Shown piece after piece: positions 48,226 through 61,640 of a stretch of 64,000 nucleotides of DNA. The DNA comes from Siphonodentalium dalli (taxonomy: Eukaryota > Mollusca > Scaphopoda > Gadilida > Siphonodentaliidae), in assembly GCA_032622095.1 (NCBI GenBank), contig CP136062.1, positions 161,322,875 through 161,386,874 on the forward strand, read 5' to 3'. A model generated the notes under the pieces. It ran no database searches, was not told the origin of the DNA, and saw only the letters and a list, made by a program, of their open reading frames with translations. The translations under genes were made by a program, and so were the position numbers. Numbering within the stretch: the stretch's first letter is position 1; each line of letters starts with the position of its first letter.

Positions 48226-50963
48226 AACTAGCAGGGTTACCCGGCGTTGCCCAGGTTAATGTATGCTGTGGATATTTGTTGGGAATAGAGAATGCTCTTG
48301 CTTAAAGTGTTATACGTTTTCTCATAAATCGTATATTCAAATAGCATCACAAAACATGATTATTACAGTCATGGAATATAAGTAGTGGCTCACCTTGTCA
48401 ATTGTCATTCTGTTTATCGCGATTAATCCGTTCCACCAATAATGAAGTATATATGTATTTACAACTGCGTATACATTAGACGTTATAATATGATACATGA
48501 ACATTATAAACACATTAGTTCGATACAAGATGATAATTGGGTTTTACATATAGAGATGTATCAATCAATCTAGTGGGTTGGACTATTATCTCGAGGACAC
48601 CTGGCTATCATATCTCCATGAAGATACAGATGTTTCAAAGAAATTTCCAGGTGCTCCTCTGTTCATGGTGCTATATATTGGCTAAATATTCTTAGTTTAA
48701 ACGAAATGTTGCTGCGCACATATATCAGCTACAGACACAGAGCGAGATTTTGAGTTTATGTCAGTCGATGAGTCTGTACTAAAACCCTTGTCAGATGTCA
48801 GTATTGGTAGGATCCTGAAAAGTCTTGTGCTACTAACTGCAGTTTCTTGTATATCAGAAGAAACTATATTTGACTGCACACTGTGACCACTATTTTTGAA
48901 CAGGCCTTCCATATCTCTTGACAAATTGTAACTTTTTGTGGAAACTGTATTGAATGGAACAGACTAAATTTTGTTATTATATATATGCAATCCTCTGACG
49001 GTTCGAGGTCTCTCAGTTTGCACGAATATATGTATCTCTTCAATAGAATGATAAATATACGTTTAATGCTTCTTCTAGTTATCTCTTTTTGCTAGCTCAT
49101 TGTGTGAATGCCTTGATTGTCATTCCCATATAAATATGACTGTTAAGAAGATACAATTGTTCAAGTGACTTATGTGGGTCACCATATGTCGGGATTGTGA
49201 AATGTGAACGCCCAACTACTTTAAATGATATGGAGATGGCCTGGTGACTGTATATAACTTATATGTGGATATCGGCGAATAGCAATCTTATCAATGAGAG
49301 TGCATATCCGCTCGCCATCCGTGACGCAAACGACACCAAATGTGATTAAATTCATGGTATATCATTAGAGAAAAACATGTATGAATTTGGTTTATTAAAT
49401 CAATTGTTGATGCAACGCTGACTCGAACATATTGCGAAGGTGATTATGTATTCGTTTGGTGGAAATCAGCGACAAAACTATTTCACCACATTTTTTTTTA
49501 TTTTCCCTCCCACCAACAGCGTCATTTTAGAAAATTTTAACCCGCACCATTATCTTCCTTGTAAAAAGTTAGAACGCCTTGGTGCCATCTCGATTGTACC
49601 GCGTGAAGTTATATATAAAACGCACACAGACAGACAAAAAGACAGACAGACAGCACGATTTTATTTCTTGTATCATTTGAGAAGAACGTGTCTGAATTTG
49701 ATGGTAATTGGTACTAAAAATATTTTGTATCAATGTTGGTGACCCTCCCGTCCCTATTTCGGACTCAAGCTGCACACACTAAGACTCATTAGAGATTAGA
49801 GATGCATATATATGAAATTGGTGAAAATTGGCGAGTATACAAATTCGTATCAAATTTAAGGTCCCCATATCTCTCACCCATAGGTCACCATTTTGGTGTA
49901 TCTAAACCACACGATAAGATTCCTCGTATCACGGAGAAGAATATGTATCAATCTGGTGGAAATCGGAACTAAACATATAGATATATTTTTTTGTGTTCCT
50001 CTCATCTCTATACACCACTGACTCGAATGGCCCAACTTGTGACATCCTTAAACCACACGATTACACTCCTGATATCATGGAGATGATTGTTTATAAGTTT
50101 GGTGATAATCGGCGACTAAACAATTTTTTTTATCAAATTTGGTGCCAATCCCTCCCCTCTCCATCTCTCACCCAAACAGCACCACTATGGCGTCTTTAAA
50201 TCACGATTAGATTCCTAGTATCATGGATAAGAACGTGTATCAATTTGGTGGAAATTGGCGCTAAAACAATTGTGCATCAATTTTCAATGCAACCCTGGCT
50301 CGAATGAGGCCGCATTTGACAGATAAAAGCCACACCATTAGACTCCTCATATCATGGGGATGATTTTGTATAAGTCTGGTGGCAATCGGCGACTTATTAT
50401 CAAATTTAGTGCCCACCCCTCCCAATCTCTCATTCAAAAACAACAATTTGGCGTTGTTAAATCGCACAATTAGATTCCTTGTATCATGAAGAAGAATATA
50501 TATCAATTTGGTGGAAATCGGCGCTAAAATAAGTTTTATCAATTTTGGTGCCCCTCTCCCCTTCCGTTCATCCCTGTCTCAAACGACGCCACTTTTGACA
50601 TATTTAAACCACATCGTTGGATTCTTCATATCATGGGAATGATTATATGTAAGTTTTGTGGCAATCGGCGACAGAAAAAAAATCTGCCCCCCCCCACCTT
50701 CCGGGCACCCTGACGCGAACGGCGCGAGTTTTGCCATATTTAAACCACGCCATTAGATTCCTCATATTATGGGAATGATTATATATAAGTTTGGTGGCAA
50801 TCGGCGACATTTTTTTTTCTGCCCCTCCCCCTTTTCTGCCCCTGACAACAACGGCGTCACTTTAGAAAATTCTAACCCCGACCATTATCTTTCTCGTAAA
50901 AAGCTACTCCTAGTAGACCCCTTTGGCATCATCTAGATGGTCCCCTGTGAATTTCTATAGAAC

Positions 50964-50998
<35 letters not shown>

Positions 50999-51025
50999 TT
51001 CGCAAATATAGATATAGATATGATA
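48226..51025 (+). mobile_element. long retroposon-like element with internal tandem units
   Basis: Begins ACTAGCAGGGTTACCCGGCG and ends in a (CAGA)n tail (about 50965-50998) followed by ATTCGCAAATATAGATAT. From about 49330 to 50830 it holds roughly eight diverged units of about 140 bp, with AAACCACACGATTAGATTCCT, ATCATGGAGA, TTTGGTGGAAATCGGCG and CCCCTCCC. An internal (CAGA)-type tail at 49622-49660 suggests that one copy inserted in another. No coding frame. Confidence 0.5.
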
Positions 51026-51769
51026 TCCATAAGACTGCATATCCATAAGACGGTCTCATAAACCTATACACCTATCATCGCCCCCGTGTACGTGGTATCG
51101 CCAAACCCGAGGGTATATATCGCCAAACCGGAGAATATGGGAAAGTCATTTTCACGTATATGATATGGGGATATGTTTGTTTCTCATCGTAAAACAGACA
51201 ACGAACAACGTATGTGTATGTCCACATGAAGCAGGAGTATTTATCCACCCGCTGTCAATCAGTTTTCCCAGATCAAACCATTTAATATTTTTTCGCGAAT
51301 TTTTTCAATAGTGTTTTTGCTTTTGCTCACTCAAATGTTCGAGAACATCCACCCACTAGTATAGTTCCTGGACTTCGACGCTGCCAAAACAAATGCCGGT
51401 ATATAGTTGAATCTGTCAATGAAGCATAGGATTGAATTTAAAAATTCAGTGTCCTTCTCAATATGCGTGCGATATGGAGGGACCACTGTCGGCCAAGAAA
51501 GATGTCAACATCGCAGACGAAGATGTCACCAAACGCCGATCTTCTGTGCAGTAAATATTCGTAGTACTTAAGGAGTTCTGATGAGTTTTCGAGTGTTTTT
51601 ATGTGTATCTGAGACTGATCAATTGGACTGCGAATGTCATCTGAAATATGAATCCATAACATATTCGAAATATTGTGTACATATATATTATGAATGTATT
51701 TCAATTGAAATTAATGGAGCTTTCCACATAGACCACACCCACAGCGTTAGTACCGCCCGCTGGAGATAA
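51026..51769. other. unassigned
   Basis: No gene or repeat boundary recognised. Confidence 0.45.
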
Positions 51770-52340
51770 GACTTTACCCATATAAATATTTTCTGTTACG
51801 TGAGATCGACTTCTGAGGTGAACACATCAGCACTTGCACTGGCCGAAACACTCATGTATGATTTGTGCAAATTTTGATCTTTTAAACATTTAAACAATTT
51901 GTTATTTAAATTAAATTTTTTAATTTGTTTTTAGATTGAACTCTGATCTGCTGTTGAACAAAAAAATAATCTCTTTTTTTATAAATTTAATTTAAAAAAA
52001 AAAAAATTAAGCAAATTTGTTTTCTAAGTTTTAAATTTTCTATTTATACTTTTAGATTGAAACTTAAAACAAAAATTTAATTTAAATTTTACTGTTAAAT
52101 TTTAAATTTTCTTTTTAGATGTTTAGATCGAAACTTCTTATTAAAAAATAATAAAATTTTAAAAACAAATTAAATAAAAATTAAATTTGTTTAAAATTTT
52201 TAATTAAAAGAATACGGCCGTTATAACATCTTTCGGGGTACCACACCAAATTTGGTTGAAATCGGTCAAAGGCTCTGGAATAAAAATCGTGAACATACCA
52301 GAGCAGACAGACAGGTCCCTGAACTCTTTAATATATCTAA
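51770..52340 (+). mobile_element. retroposon-like tail copy, A/T-rich interior
   Basis: Ends CACCAAATTTGGTTGAAATC, GGTCAAAGGCTCTGG and a GCAGACAGACAG tail. The interior 51890-52215 is almost pure A/T low-complexity sequence. It shares GTGCAAATTTTGATC and GCCGTTATAAC with the next copy. Confidence 0.5.
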
Positions 52341-52559
52341 ATCAGAGAACACTGACGGTTACTGTTTCCACAATGCCATCTACATATGCAGGCAGTATTT
52401 TCAGAGTCGAGTACACCTGAAACGTCACATATAATAACAATAAACGAGTTTTGAAAAAATGTATCATTTATTCTAGATTTATATATTACTATAGATGAAA
52501 CAGGCTCACATCGGGAGCCTTTATCCAGCGTCGGAGGGTCCTACGCCCATGTGATCTTA

Positions 52560-52835
52560 GACAGAGGCGGCCCCTTTGTGCGATTCGGGCACATATTGAT
52601 CGTTTAAACACTTTGATTTCATTAAATTAAAATCAAAATGTTGTTAATTTAGCAAGGAGCTCAATCTAAAAAAAATCAAAAATTTAAATCAAACTTTTGA
52701 AAAACTAACGCCGTTATAACCACCGGGTAACCCTATTCACCACACCAAATTTGGTTGAAATCGTTCCAGGGGTCTGGGAGAAAAGTTCAGACAGTCAAAC
52801 AGACGGACGGGCATTATCCTACTCTTTTATATTGT
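52560..52835 (+). mobile_element. retroposon-like tail copy
   Basis: Second copy: GCCGTTATAACC, CACACCAAATTTGGTTGAAA, CCAGGGGTCTGGGAG, then AGACAGTCAAACAGACGG. Confidence 0.5.
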
Positions 52836-53400
52836 AAAGGTCTGGCCTTTATGGCTATATAATTTCTCCAAACCATAATATTCATATCATCAAACTAATT
52901 GTATACTGCACCATTCTCAATCTCATCGTATTTAGACATTTCACCTTACAAATGTTTAATCACATCCTACGTAATAAGTCACAAATTACTAGTTCGTCAC
53001 TTACCACAATCCCATTAGTTATTCTTTAATGTGACATTTCTATACATGACCTCATACAGGGGGAGACTGTGTTTTTTGTCATCCCGAGGCACGTAGGCGG
53101 GAGAATGATTTCACACTTATATTAGTATTTAGTTGATAAACACACGAGCGTTGGTAATAATTGTCATTTGTATATAATACGTACTCGCATCATAACGTTT
53201 AGTATAACTATATAGAGGCGGAACATAGAGGGCGTATAAACCCGGTCTACTAAGTTACACACTTACATGTAGTATTGTTCAATTTAAAACGTCGGGATGT
53301 GTCTGCTGTCAAGCACGAAAAACACACGGCTTTTGACATTTTTTTTTGAGTTGACATTTTGAATTGGACTTCCCATTCTCTAAATTAGATGTATCGGTCC
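52836..53400. other. unassigned
   Basis: Nothing recognised. Confidence 0.5.
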
Positions 53401-53572
53401 ATAAACGGAAAGGGCGCTGCATGGAGTGCGATATTATAATGATAACGGAAAGGGCGCTGCATGGAGTTTGATATTATAGCGATAACGGAAAGGGCGCTGC
53501 ATGGAGTTTAGCGAGCATACTCCACATGAGATCACAATTCACACGAGATCACAATTCACACGAGATCTCACG
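53401..53572. repeat. two short tandem arrays
   Basis: Three copies of a 40-bp unit containing ACGGAAAGGGCGCTGCATGG (53401-53506), followed by about three copies of an 18-bp unit like CACGAGATCACAATT (53523-53572). They lie directly downstream of the C-type lectin stop codon on the minus strand. Confidence 0.9.
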
Positions 53573-53603
53573 TTTTCGTGAGAGATGAGTCTGTCACTAA
53601 ATA

Positions 53604-53836
53604 TTAAACGTCGATTTGACAAAGAAATTTGAAGTGATAATTGGAGTAGTCGAAGCATTCCATGTCCTTGGTCTTGTACCTATCCTTGTCGTATTCTATT
53701 CTCATGCAGTCATCGTCTTCCTTGTCGGGGTCACTACTTGCCCAATCAAACCACGTCATCCAACTTCCGGCTCCGTTGTGTAGCTTCCACCCGATGTCGT
53801 CCTCCGCCTGGTCTCTACCATCAATCCACAGAGTGT
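53604..53836 (-). CDS. last exon of a C-type-lectin-like domain protein
   Basis: The minus strand has acceptor GTTTAATTACAG before 53836, entry phase 1, then 76 residues to a TAA at 53604-53606. The C-terminal half of a C-type lectin fold is clear: LWIDGRDQAEDDIGWKLH, WMTWFDWASSDPD, a DDDCMRI block, then KDMECFDYSN and the closing FKFLCQ. The canonical EPN/QPD sugar-binding tripeptide is not intact (SDPDKEDD) and WND is replaced by TKD, so calcium-dependent sugar binding is uncertain. Upstream exons should be at higher coordinates but were not identified. Probably a secreted or membrane lectin-like protein. Confidence 0.8.
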
Positions 53837-55455
53837 CTGTAATTAAACGACGTATATGTAACAAGAAAACCATAGTCAGAAAGCGTAACGCCCTCAAGAT
53901 CATATTAGTAGGCATATATAAAATATATTGGAGCTGTAATGTAGTGATTGTGAAAAATGTGTATATAGGTCACGGCTATGTAGTACATTACATGTAATAT
54001 GTTTTTATATGTGTATAGCGTGCGCTTGGTGAGTAAGCATGTGAATACATTTTTAAAATCGGACATGAAATATTTACACACCATATACGTCACGCTTGAT
54101 ATGATTTCACAAAGGGCGCATACGTTCCAATTGGTTGAAAGGTTCATCGCCAAACATGCAACGGCCATTGCATTGATACACCAATAACCACACACCCATT
54201 GCCAAAAAAATTATATGACGAACGCCTTTGACGATTGACACGTTATTATGTTGACGAGCTTCCAGCTCGCGGCAAATGCACTACACTGCTAGTTTCTCGG
54301 TTTTCTTGTACGACATTTGAATTGTTTTCGGCTGGCATGTATCTTTTGTTTGTTATTTGTTCTAATTTCTATTGAAATAGAGGTCTGAACAGTGCATGAC
54401 ATAACATGAATAATAATAATAAAGGCAAAATTGCCAATCTTCGTTACATAGTTCAAGCCAGCAAGTTAGTACCGAGTACGTTTATAATGAACATATAGTC
54501 CACCCAAGTACGCAAATACCAAGTACGTTTTAATCACATTTAGTCCACCACCTCCTACGACAGGATCATATAAGCTTGCCAATATGACATTAATTCGACC
54601 TCGGTTAGAAAATGGCCTATTATAGTGGTTACTTGGTTGAAATTGTTGATTTGTTGAAAGGTTTCAGGTACCTGGTGAACACATTATGTTTAGTATCAAA
54701 GGGAGTACAAATTTAAATTAGTTAAGTTAAGTTTAAAAATACGGACTGGTTAACGAGGCGGTTGAAATTTACACCCGGCCCGGTATCAGCCAAACGAGCG
54801 CTCTCTGATAATTTCCCTGGCAAAAGTCAACCCTATCTCAGACTAAATATGACCCATGTTTGACACTAAACAACAACAAGCGTAAATATTGTTTTCAAAA
54901 CGCCATTTAATTTCTCCCGTAAATTGGAAATAAAACAAACACGCTATCGTCAATTCGTGTCTGGGATAATAGCAGTTGGACATTTTGTTATTATAAATGA
55001 CCAACCAATATCAGTGAAAAGTGGATTGAATATTTTCCTATTTTCAATATTAAAAAATATATTCATTCGTCCTCGGTCAGAAAATGTCAAATCCTAGGGG
55101 TGTTTAATCCTTGGGGGTGTTTTGGTTGGAATTTATTATCCGTTGGAAGGTTTCAGTACCAGGTGAGAAGAACTAAATTAATATTGATGAGAGTGAACAT
55201 GAAAATGAGTCAAGTTGCGAAAACGGAATGGTTCACGTGGGTGGTCGAAATACCCCCTGAACCAACGAATGTCCGGGTCATGTCCCAGAAATAATTCACA
55301 CCCTATCTCAGACTAAAGATGTTATATCCGGTTTGATAAAAATAGATGATCCAGCCGACAAAAATTTAAAACCTGGTAATCACTTTCTCGACAACTCTAA
55401 AAAAATCTTGCGAAACGACAAATTGGTCCGATCTGTAATAATTACCAACTCACGC
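53837..55455. other. unassigned, probably intron of the lectin-like gene
   Basis: No exon with a lectin N-terminal half was found. A direct repeat of tens of bases with CCAAGTACG and TAGTCCACC occurs at about 54470-54550. Confidence 0.4.
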
Positions 55456-55479
55456 GGGGGGGGGGGGGGGGGGGGGGGG
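55456..55479 (+). repeat. G homopolymer, about 24 bp
   Basis: Longest single-base run in the window. Confidence 0.85.
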
Positions 55480-56335
55480 TGGCCGACGCGGATACACAGT
55501 GGTGTGGCAACGATTCACGCTGGTTAGTTGTAGAAAACCTGCTATATGTGGTCCAGTTAAGTAGATAATTTAGTTCACTATTTCTTGATTATAGAACATT
55601 GCGACTTTTCCACTTTCTTCAGAAGAGCTTTCACTAGAAGAGGGCAGCGTCGAATTTTCGTCAAATAATACCTTGATTTTATTTTTATTGTTGATTTCAG
55701 AACGAGTTCTCTCAATTTCGCGACATTCGCGAAAGAACCGAAACTATAGAGGAAACATGATAACAATCTTTATTTTATGCATAATTTTAAAGACAAATCA
55801 TTTCTCAATCTCTCCCTGCAATCCCGATGTCCTTACGACAAGTGTGCAATTCACAATAACACCTTGAAAGTAGTTACCCAAGAAATATTGTGGTAACGAT
55901 GTACACTGATTATTGTTATTCAGATAACCAATAAGTAGTGTTCATCGTTATCGTGGCTCCCTACATCAAAGCGTTATTGTTAATTTCCGATTGTCATAAG
56001 GACATCATAATTGCAGAAAGGGATTCAGAAATGATTTGTCTTAACATATTATGCATACAAATACCAGATTGTGTTATCAAGTGCCCTAGTTGTAGAAATT
56101 TCTTGCGCATGTCACTAACGCTAGAGAACTCATTCGGGAATAGGAAAAGTTGCCATGTTCAATAATCAACAAATAGTGCACTAACTTACCTAGTCACCTG
56201 GACCACATGATGTGTACAAATAACATTTGTGCATCGTGATCATATATACCAGCGTGCATCGTATTGTAAATATTGTATATATGTTATAGCATGTTTCGCC
56301 TTAATTGACGACTTTGCAATAAACAATCAATCAAA
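55480..56335. other. unassigned
   Basis: AT-rich, nothing recognised. Confidence 0.5.
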
Positions 56336-56396
56336 TATCATACCAGCGTGCATCGTTATAATACCAGCGTGTATCGTTATCATACCAGCCTGCATC
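56336..56396 (+). repeat. 20-bp tandem repeat, three copies
   Basis: Unit like ATACCAGCGTGCATCGTTAT; a separate single copy lies about 90 bp upstream (near 56246). Confidence 0.85.
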
Positions 56397-56942
56397 CGCA
56401 TCGGTCATCCTCTGTGCAACTGGTCTCGATGTATTCATGGGTTTGAAGGACATGAGAGCGTGCTGATGACAGTTAAACCCGGAATAAATTGAATATTAGC
56501 TGATCAATGTTGGTGTCATTCGACGCGGAAAAACACAAGAAAGCTGTTGGTATCGAAAAATGCTGAATTTCTGCGGTAGATGCTCCAATTAATTCGAAAT
56601 TCGTAATAAAGTGAAATATAGACAAACAAAATAACAATATGCTAAGTCGTAAAACATTTCTGTAGAATGTCTGTCCTACAATGGCCGCCAAAATGGATAA
56701 AATCAAATGAAATTGATATTTTGTGCAAAATTGAATAGCTAGTCCTATAAGAGTGAACAAACGCTCGAATTATGCGAGGAAGAATGATTGCAGAGTATTC
56801 GAAAAACTTTTGATCAGGGATTTACGAATTCTCTCCAATTTATCTCATGAGACAGTACGCGAAAGCAGTGTCTCGTGCAACGGTTAAATCTGGACTTTTG
56901 GGCTCACAGAAACGGAAAAATAACGCAGTATTATCTGTACTA
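56397..56942. other. unassigned
   Basis: Nothing recognised. Confidence 0.5.
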
Positions 56943-56990
56943 TTTATCTTGAATCGTGTGATATACATATATCACACGATTTAAGATAAA
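56943..56990. repeat. 48-bp near-perfect palindrome
   Basis: TTTATCTTGAATCGTGTGAT pairs with ATCACACGATTTAAGATAAA around a short ATATACATAT-type centre; one mismatch. A small hairpin or MITE remnant. Confidence 0.9.
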
Positions 56991-58508
56991 TAAACATGTG
57001 TGATTAAACAGTTAAATGGGATTTAGTAGAGATGTGATCTTTACTAGAAGCAGAAATATATGTACTCAGAGAAATATTACGAATGTGACCGATCATCATT
57101 TATTTTGATATATACAACACCAAATCTTTCAAAGTTCACTGCTATAGAATAACATGAGAGATATTCATAGTACTGGGTAAAATTTGCAGATCCTATTGTC
57201 CGTGTCTCAAAATAGTAGCAGAGTTGCATCCGATCAAGTGATGAAACACGAATATTACGCTTTCATCACAAGACTGTATGAACGCATTTTATCAAAACAC
57301 AAATGAGTACTGTGGACAATCTTTAATAAATTATAATCTTGACCAAAATGTCTACATACTCTGTGACAGAGACTGTGTTTATACCTGGAAATTATATTTG
57401 GTTGTATTCACGAAGGCTAAATATTCGCGAAACTTACATTTTCTGCAACCGCCCATCACCGCGTTTACCCATTCCCTCTTGTGTTACACATAGATTCTGC
57501 ACACAAATAGCAACATTGTGTGAATGTTCAACGTTGAAATAACATCTTCAATCGATGATTACCTGATATTTAGCACGAGTGCGTGGGTGCATGGTAATGA
57601 TAAGATATTTTCAAACAAAAAGATACTGAAAACTAATAGATTGCATTGCGTGTTAGCATATTCCAGTTGTAAAGTGGCGACTGAAGTAATGTGAACAAAA
57701 TTGTCTACTAAGAAGCCGACTTGGTCTTACATAAACTGTACGATGTACCGTCTCTTGTTCTGGTGAGATGCAGTACTAATCTATTGAAGGTATGAGTTTT
57801 TCTTAACAGAATAATAAGCATTTCGACATGTGTAAATGGTTTATTATCACGGAGAGTGTTGAGCATTCTGAAAATGTAACTAGTAGTTATACCGCAATGA
57901 TATGCACTTCAGTTTGTGCGTTACATTAAATAATTAATCATCATGCCGAATGCAATTACCATGCACTTTGTGGCGAAACATTACTTCGTGTGTTTCATGC
58001 CCGAAATTATTATTTTGGCCCGACATTTTAATGTTTCACAAGCAGAAAACCCAATCTTTAAAGACGTATAAATCATTGGGGGGTTTGACTTTCATTGTAT
58101 AGTGACCGATAAATCCTTCAGAAGGATTTGTTTCAATGATCCGTGTAGCCTGGAGTTGCGGCTATTTTGACAGCCATTTCATGGCCGCGATTGAATTATT
58201 TTCTGTCCGCGTCACTCTATTCGCTCCCGTACTATAATTGCACACAAAACTGGTAGAAAGCGCCAGAACACTAGGTGCTCCAGGACCCCCTGTACTATAG
58301 AATCCCAAAAGCCGTGTTTTGACTTGCGGAGAACGTGTCGAATAATATGGATACCGGCAATTTAATAGTGCGATTTCCCGTCAATTACAAGAGCAGACAA
58401 AATCCAGTACTATAGATCTCCGTTTGCTGTGCGTGGAGGCGAACACTTGTTAACGGGTAAAGGGAATTACTCTAATGTTATACAAGAATGTATATAGCAA
58501 TGCATATT
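56991..58508. other. unassigned
   Basis: No coding or repeat structure recognised. Confidence 0.45.
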
Positions 58509-58672
58509 TTAATCAGTTCTGTTGATGTATACAGGTACATTTATGTGACTAGTTTCCGATAACTGTGTTAGTTTGTCCACAATTGCATGCGCACGGTGCA
58601 AAGTCATTCCATCGGTTGTGTGTGGAATAGTTACTACCATGTTTATATGCTTTAGCCCACACCCATTGCATA
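58509..58672 (-). CDS. possible terminal exon, weakly cation-efflux-like
   Basis: On the minus strand an acceptor-like TTCCGCTCTAG precedes 58672 (entry phase 1), and a 53-residue frame runs to a stop at 58509. The stretch KHINMVVTIPHTTDGMTLHR, then AHAIVDKLTQL and NVPVYI, has the rhythm of the C-terminal dimerisation domain of cation diffusion facilitators (a strand, MT..AH.I.D helix, a strand). The resemblance is weak and no membrane exons are seen nearby. It may be chance. Confidence 0.18.
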
Positions 58673-59262
58673 CTAGAGCGGAATAAGGAATCAAATGTAC
58701 GTATAATACACCCCACCCCAATATATTGACATTTGAACCCACATGCCCCATGGCTGTCAGCTTGCCTGGTCTCTGTAATTGCTAATACAGAATTACTTTT
58801 TTCTGGCTTTTCTGGTATTTACATGGTTCATGATCCCCACCGACAGAAAACAAAACCTACACATGGTGATTATAAAATTTGAACAGGGAAACGTTTAACT
58901 GGATACCGAATAAACACGATTTAGATACATGTACAACGTAATTGAAAAAATAACTGAATTGCCGGAGATAACAAACTGATAAAAAAAAGTGGAAAGGGTG
59001 AAAATATATAATTAAAGTATATTTTCCGTTCCTAAAGGGTTGGTGTTACTTTTTGTTTATGGAGAAGGGGGTATGTCCAACTTAGATTTTTACAACCAAA
59101 ATTAGACTGAATGTAGGTAAACATCATACTTGTGGTATAAAGTAAAATTTTCAGTTATATTAGCTTGAAAATTTTAATATTGGAATGATTACAACCTATT
59201 CTCCAGTCTTAAATTTCAAACTCAGCGCCATTGTTCTGGCACGGAATCGCGGTAACGTTCGT
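58673..59262. other. unassigned
   Basis: Nothing recognised. Confidence 0.5.
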
Positions 59263-59523
59263 GTATAGGGTCTCCGCTACCTGAGAGCCCCCATCCATTG
59301 AACCAGATAATATTTCCGAGTCCGGGAAACTATATGGTTGCACTCCATTCGGTTAAAATTCTGCAATGGTTACTAAAGATTTCCAACTGTTAGAAATCTC
59401 CAACCTAACAACACCAGCCAATCGAAACTTCTCAACTGATTGCCATTTAACTCCACAATTCAATCATATGAGGGATCATAATGCACTTTGGATGCACACA
59501 AACCCCATCGACACGTCCCTGCA
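59263..59523. mobile_element. relic of the hAT-like family
   Basis: GGGTCTCCGCT near the left, CCAACTGTTAGAAATCTCCAA inside and CACGTCCCTG at the right match words of the hAT element at 43542-44659. The left terminal CAGGG is degraded, so boundaries are approximate. Confidence 0.35.
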
Positions 59524-60769
59524 TGAAATTCCCAATTGTATTTTGATGAGAATCGCCCCTGTTACAACATGTCTGTGGAAACCCTGTATTTATCAAAGGC
59601 AACTCTTCTCTATTCATGGATCCCATCCCAAAATATATCTATTTTCGCCCGTGCATAATTTGAACCCAGCATGAAAGAGTGGGTGGGCGCGAAGCGCCCG
59701 GGGTGGTCGAAAAGATCGAGTGATCTTGAACCCAGCATCCCAACATGATATGACATTTATTGGTCCCGGGAAAAACCTAGCGCTCTGACATAGGGTTAAT
59801 GGATGAGTGCGCAATACACCCATGCCAGCGATAATCCTACATGTCGACATTCGCACGCGTTTCACAGTGGTGATAACAACTAATTCAGCCTCGCATACTT
59901 GTAATTTTAACACCGTGTTCTACCCGATGCTGTGTTATTTATGTACAATGGAACTCCCTAAGTTGGTAATTTATCAGCCCGTCAAGTGAGTTCTTGTTTG
60001 TTCCTAAGATAGACAATTCGCGTACTATAGAATAACTTAAAGATGCAGCGTTAGGGCACTCATTTCACCCTAGAAACCGAGCAGCTCCCTGCTGAAATGA
60101 ATCCCAGATACAGATGGCTCGCCGAGAATATCATATAAGTCAGCTCACAACGACGCATGGTGTGAACAGAGGGTAATCGACTATTGTTAAATTCCAATAA
60201 ACAATGCAAGTCATTTACAAGAATACAGAACACAATTTTCGCTTTACGAGGCTATGAATTTACCGAGGAACGTTCTCCGCAAGTCAAAACACTATTAGGA
60301 ATCTATAGTACAGTGTCCTGGGCTATGCATGCTCCCCCAGGAAAATGTTTGGGGGAAAATATAGGTTAAATTTGTTGCAATTTGGGTGGTATTAGCAGAC
60401 ATTGGAGGCGGACTCGATTTAAAATGTGACACTTTATTATAATACTATTAGTTAAAGCTATTTGAAAAGAGACGTCGCGTGTACGTGGCCTCGGTGTCAT
60501 CACGCGCTCTCAGGAATACTTCGAGCCCAGTAGGCAATTATCACCTGATGCTGATATGGAACCCGTATGCTAATTACACGTGTGTGGAAATCACATGTCA
60601 TGGCAGGTAAACACTTGGGCATTTCATGCTTTATATCATCAACCCCAAATGTAAATTTCATACCAATAATAAGTTGTTATTGCTCCTAAGACCCTAGTTT
60701 CACATGGCGTCCTGATTGCTCCCATCGAATAGACTTCTGTGATACTCCTTGCTATATATATTTAGTCGT
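59524..60769. other. unassigned
   Basis: Contains a GGGCGCGAAGCGCCC hairpin near 59687-59701. No gene. Confidence 0.45.
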
Positions 60770-61640
60770 GAAACTTCCGTCTTCAATTGGGGCTGCAAAA
60801 GTCTCAGAAATATGTCATGCACTTGATAGCGGCTGACGCGAAATATGATGACAGGGAGCCCACGTCAGAGATTGTCTGAATGATAAAACACTGTTCAGCA
60901 TTGGTTTCTGTCCAATTGGTACTCATCACATGACAGTGGTGGCTTACGATACTCGTTCAACGTTGTTGCGAGATTCGTTTCTGTGATAAGAGAAAGACTC
61001 CAGCTCATCTGAGTCAGAACTATATGTCATATCGACTCCAGAATGCTTCCTTAGAAAGAAGTTGAGCCTCTTGTTCTATTCAGCCGAGAAAATCATGTCC
61101 TCAGTGGAATCAATTGGGGCTTAAAGTCTCGAAGACACGTCACATGATATGTATTGACGCACGACATACTTGTGCTATTCAGACGAGAACGACCACTGTA
61201 TTTCGAGTTTCTTTTCTATGAGCAAAAGAATCGAGCACATCCAAGTCAGAACGTTATCTCATTGATTCCCGAATGCACCCCAGCAAGAGGTTGATTGTAC
61301 TGTTTGCTCTATATTCAGTCAAGAAACTCCCGTCCTCAGTGGAATCAATCGAAGCCTTAAATATCTCAAGAACATGTCACTAGACATTGTTTGAAATATG
61401 AAACCACTAACCGCACTGAATACTCTGTCGTGCTTCTTATGATATTCAGACAAGAAACTACGTCAGTATCATCAACTGGGCACTTAAAAGACTCGAGAAC
61501 ACACCACTTGATAGCTGCTGACGCAGAACAGTGTTTGGTAAATGAGAACAAGAGACCACTAACCGCGCAGAAATCGGTTAAGAAGATGTTCACATGTGCA
61601 TATACCACCAGACAGGACATGTCTTGAAGAAGTCCTACTG
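60770..61640 (+). repeat. diverged tandem repeat, about 4 units
   Basis: Blocks of the type GTCCTCAGTGGAATCAATTG, then AAAGTCTCGA.GACA.GTCAC and a GACGC.GA..A segment recur at about 60775, 61095, 61330 and 61455. GAGTCAGAAC blocks recur between them. Confidence 0.6.

Noticed and set aside
48985-49020. tRNA B-box-like GGTTCGAGGTC
   Set aside because: No A box and no cloverleaf can be folded around it.
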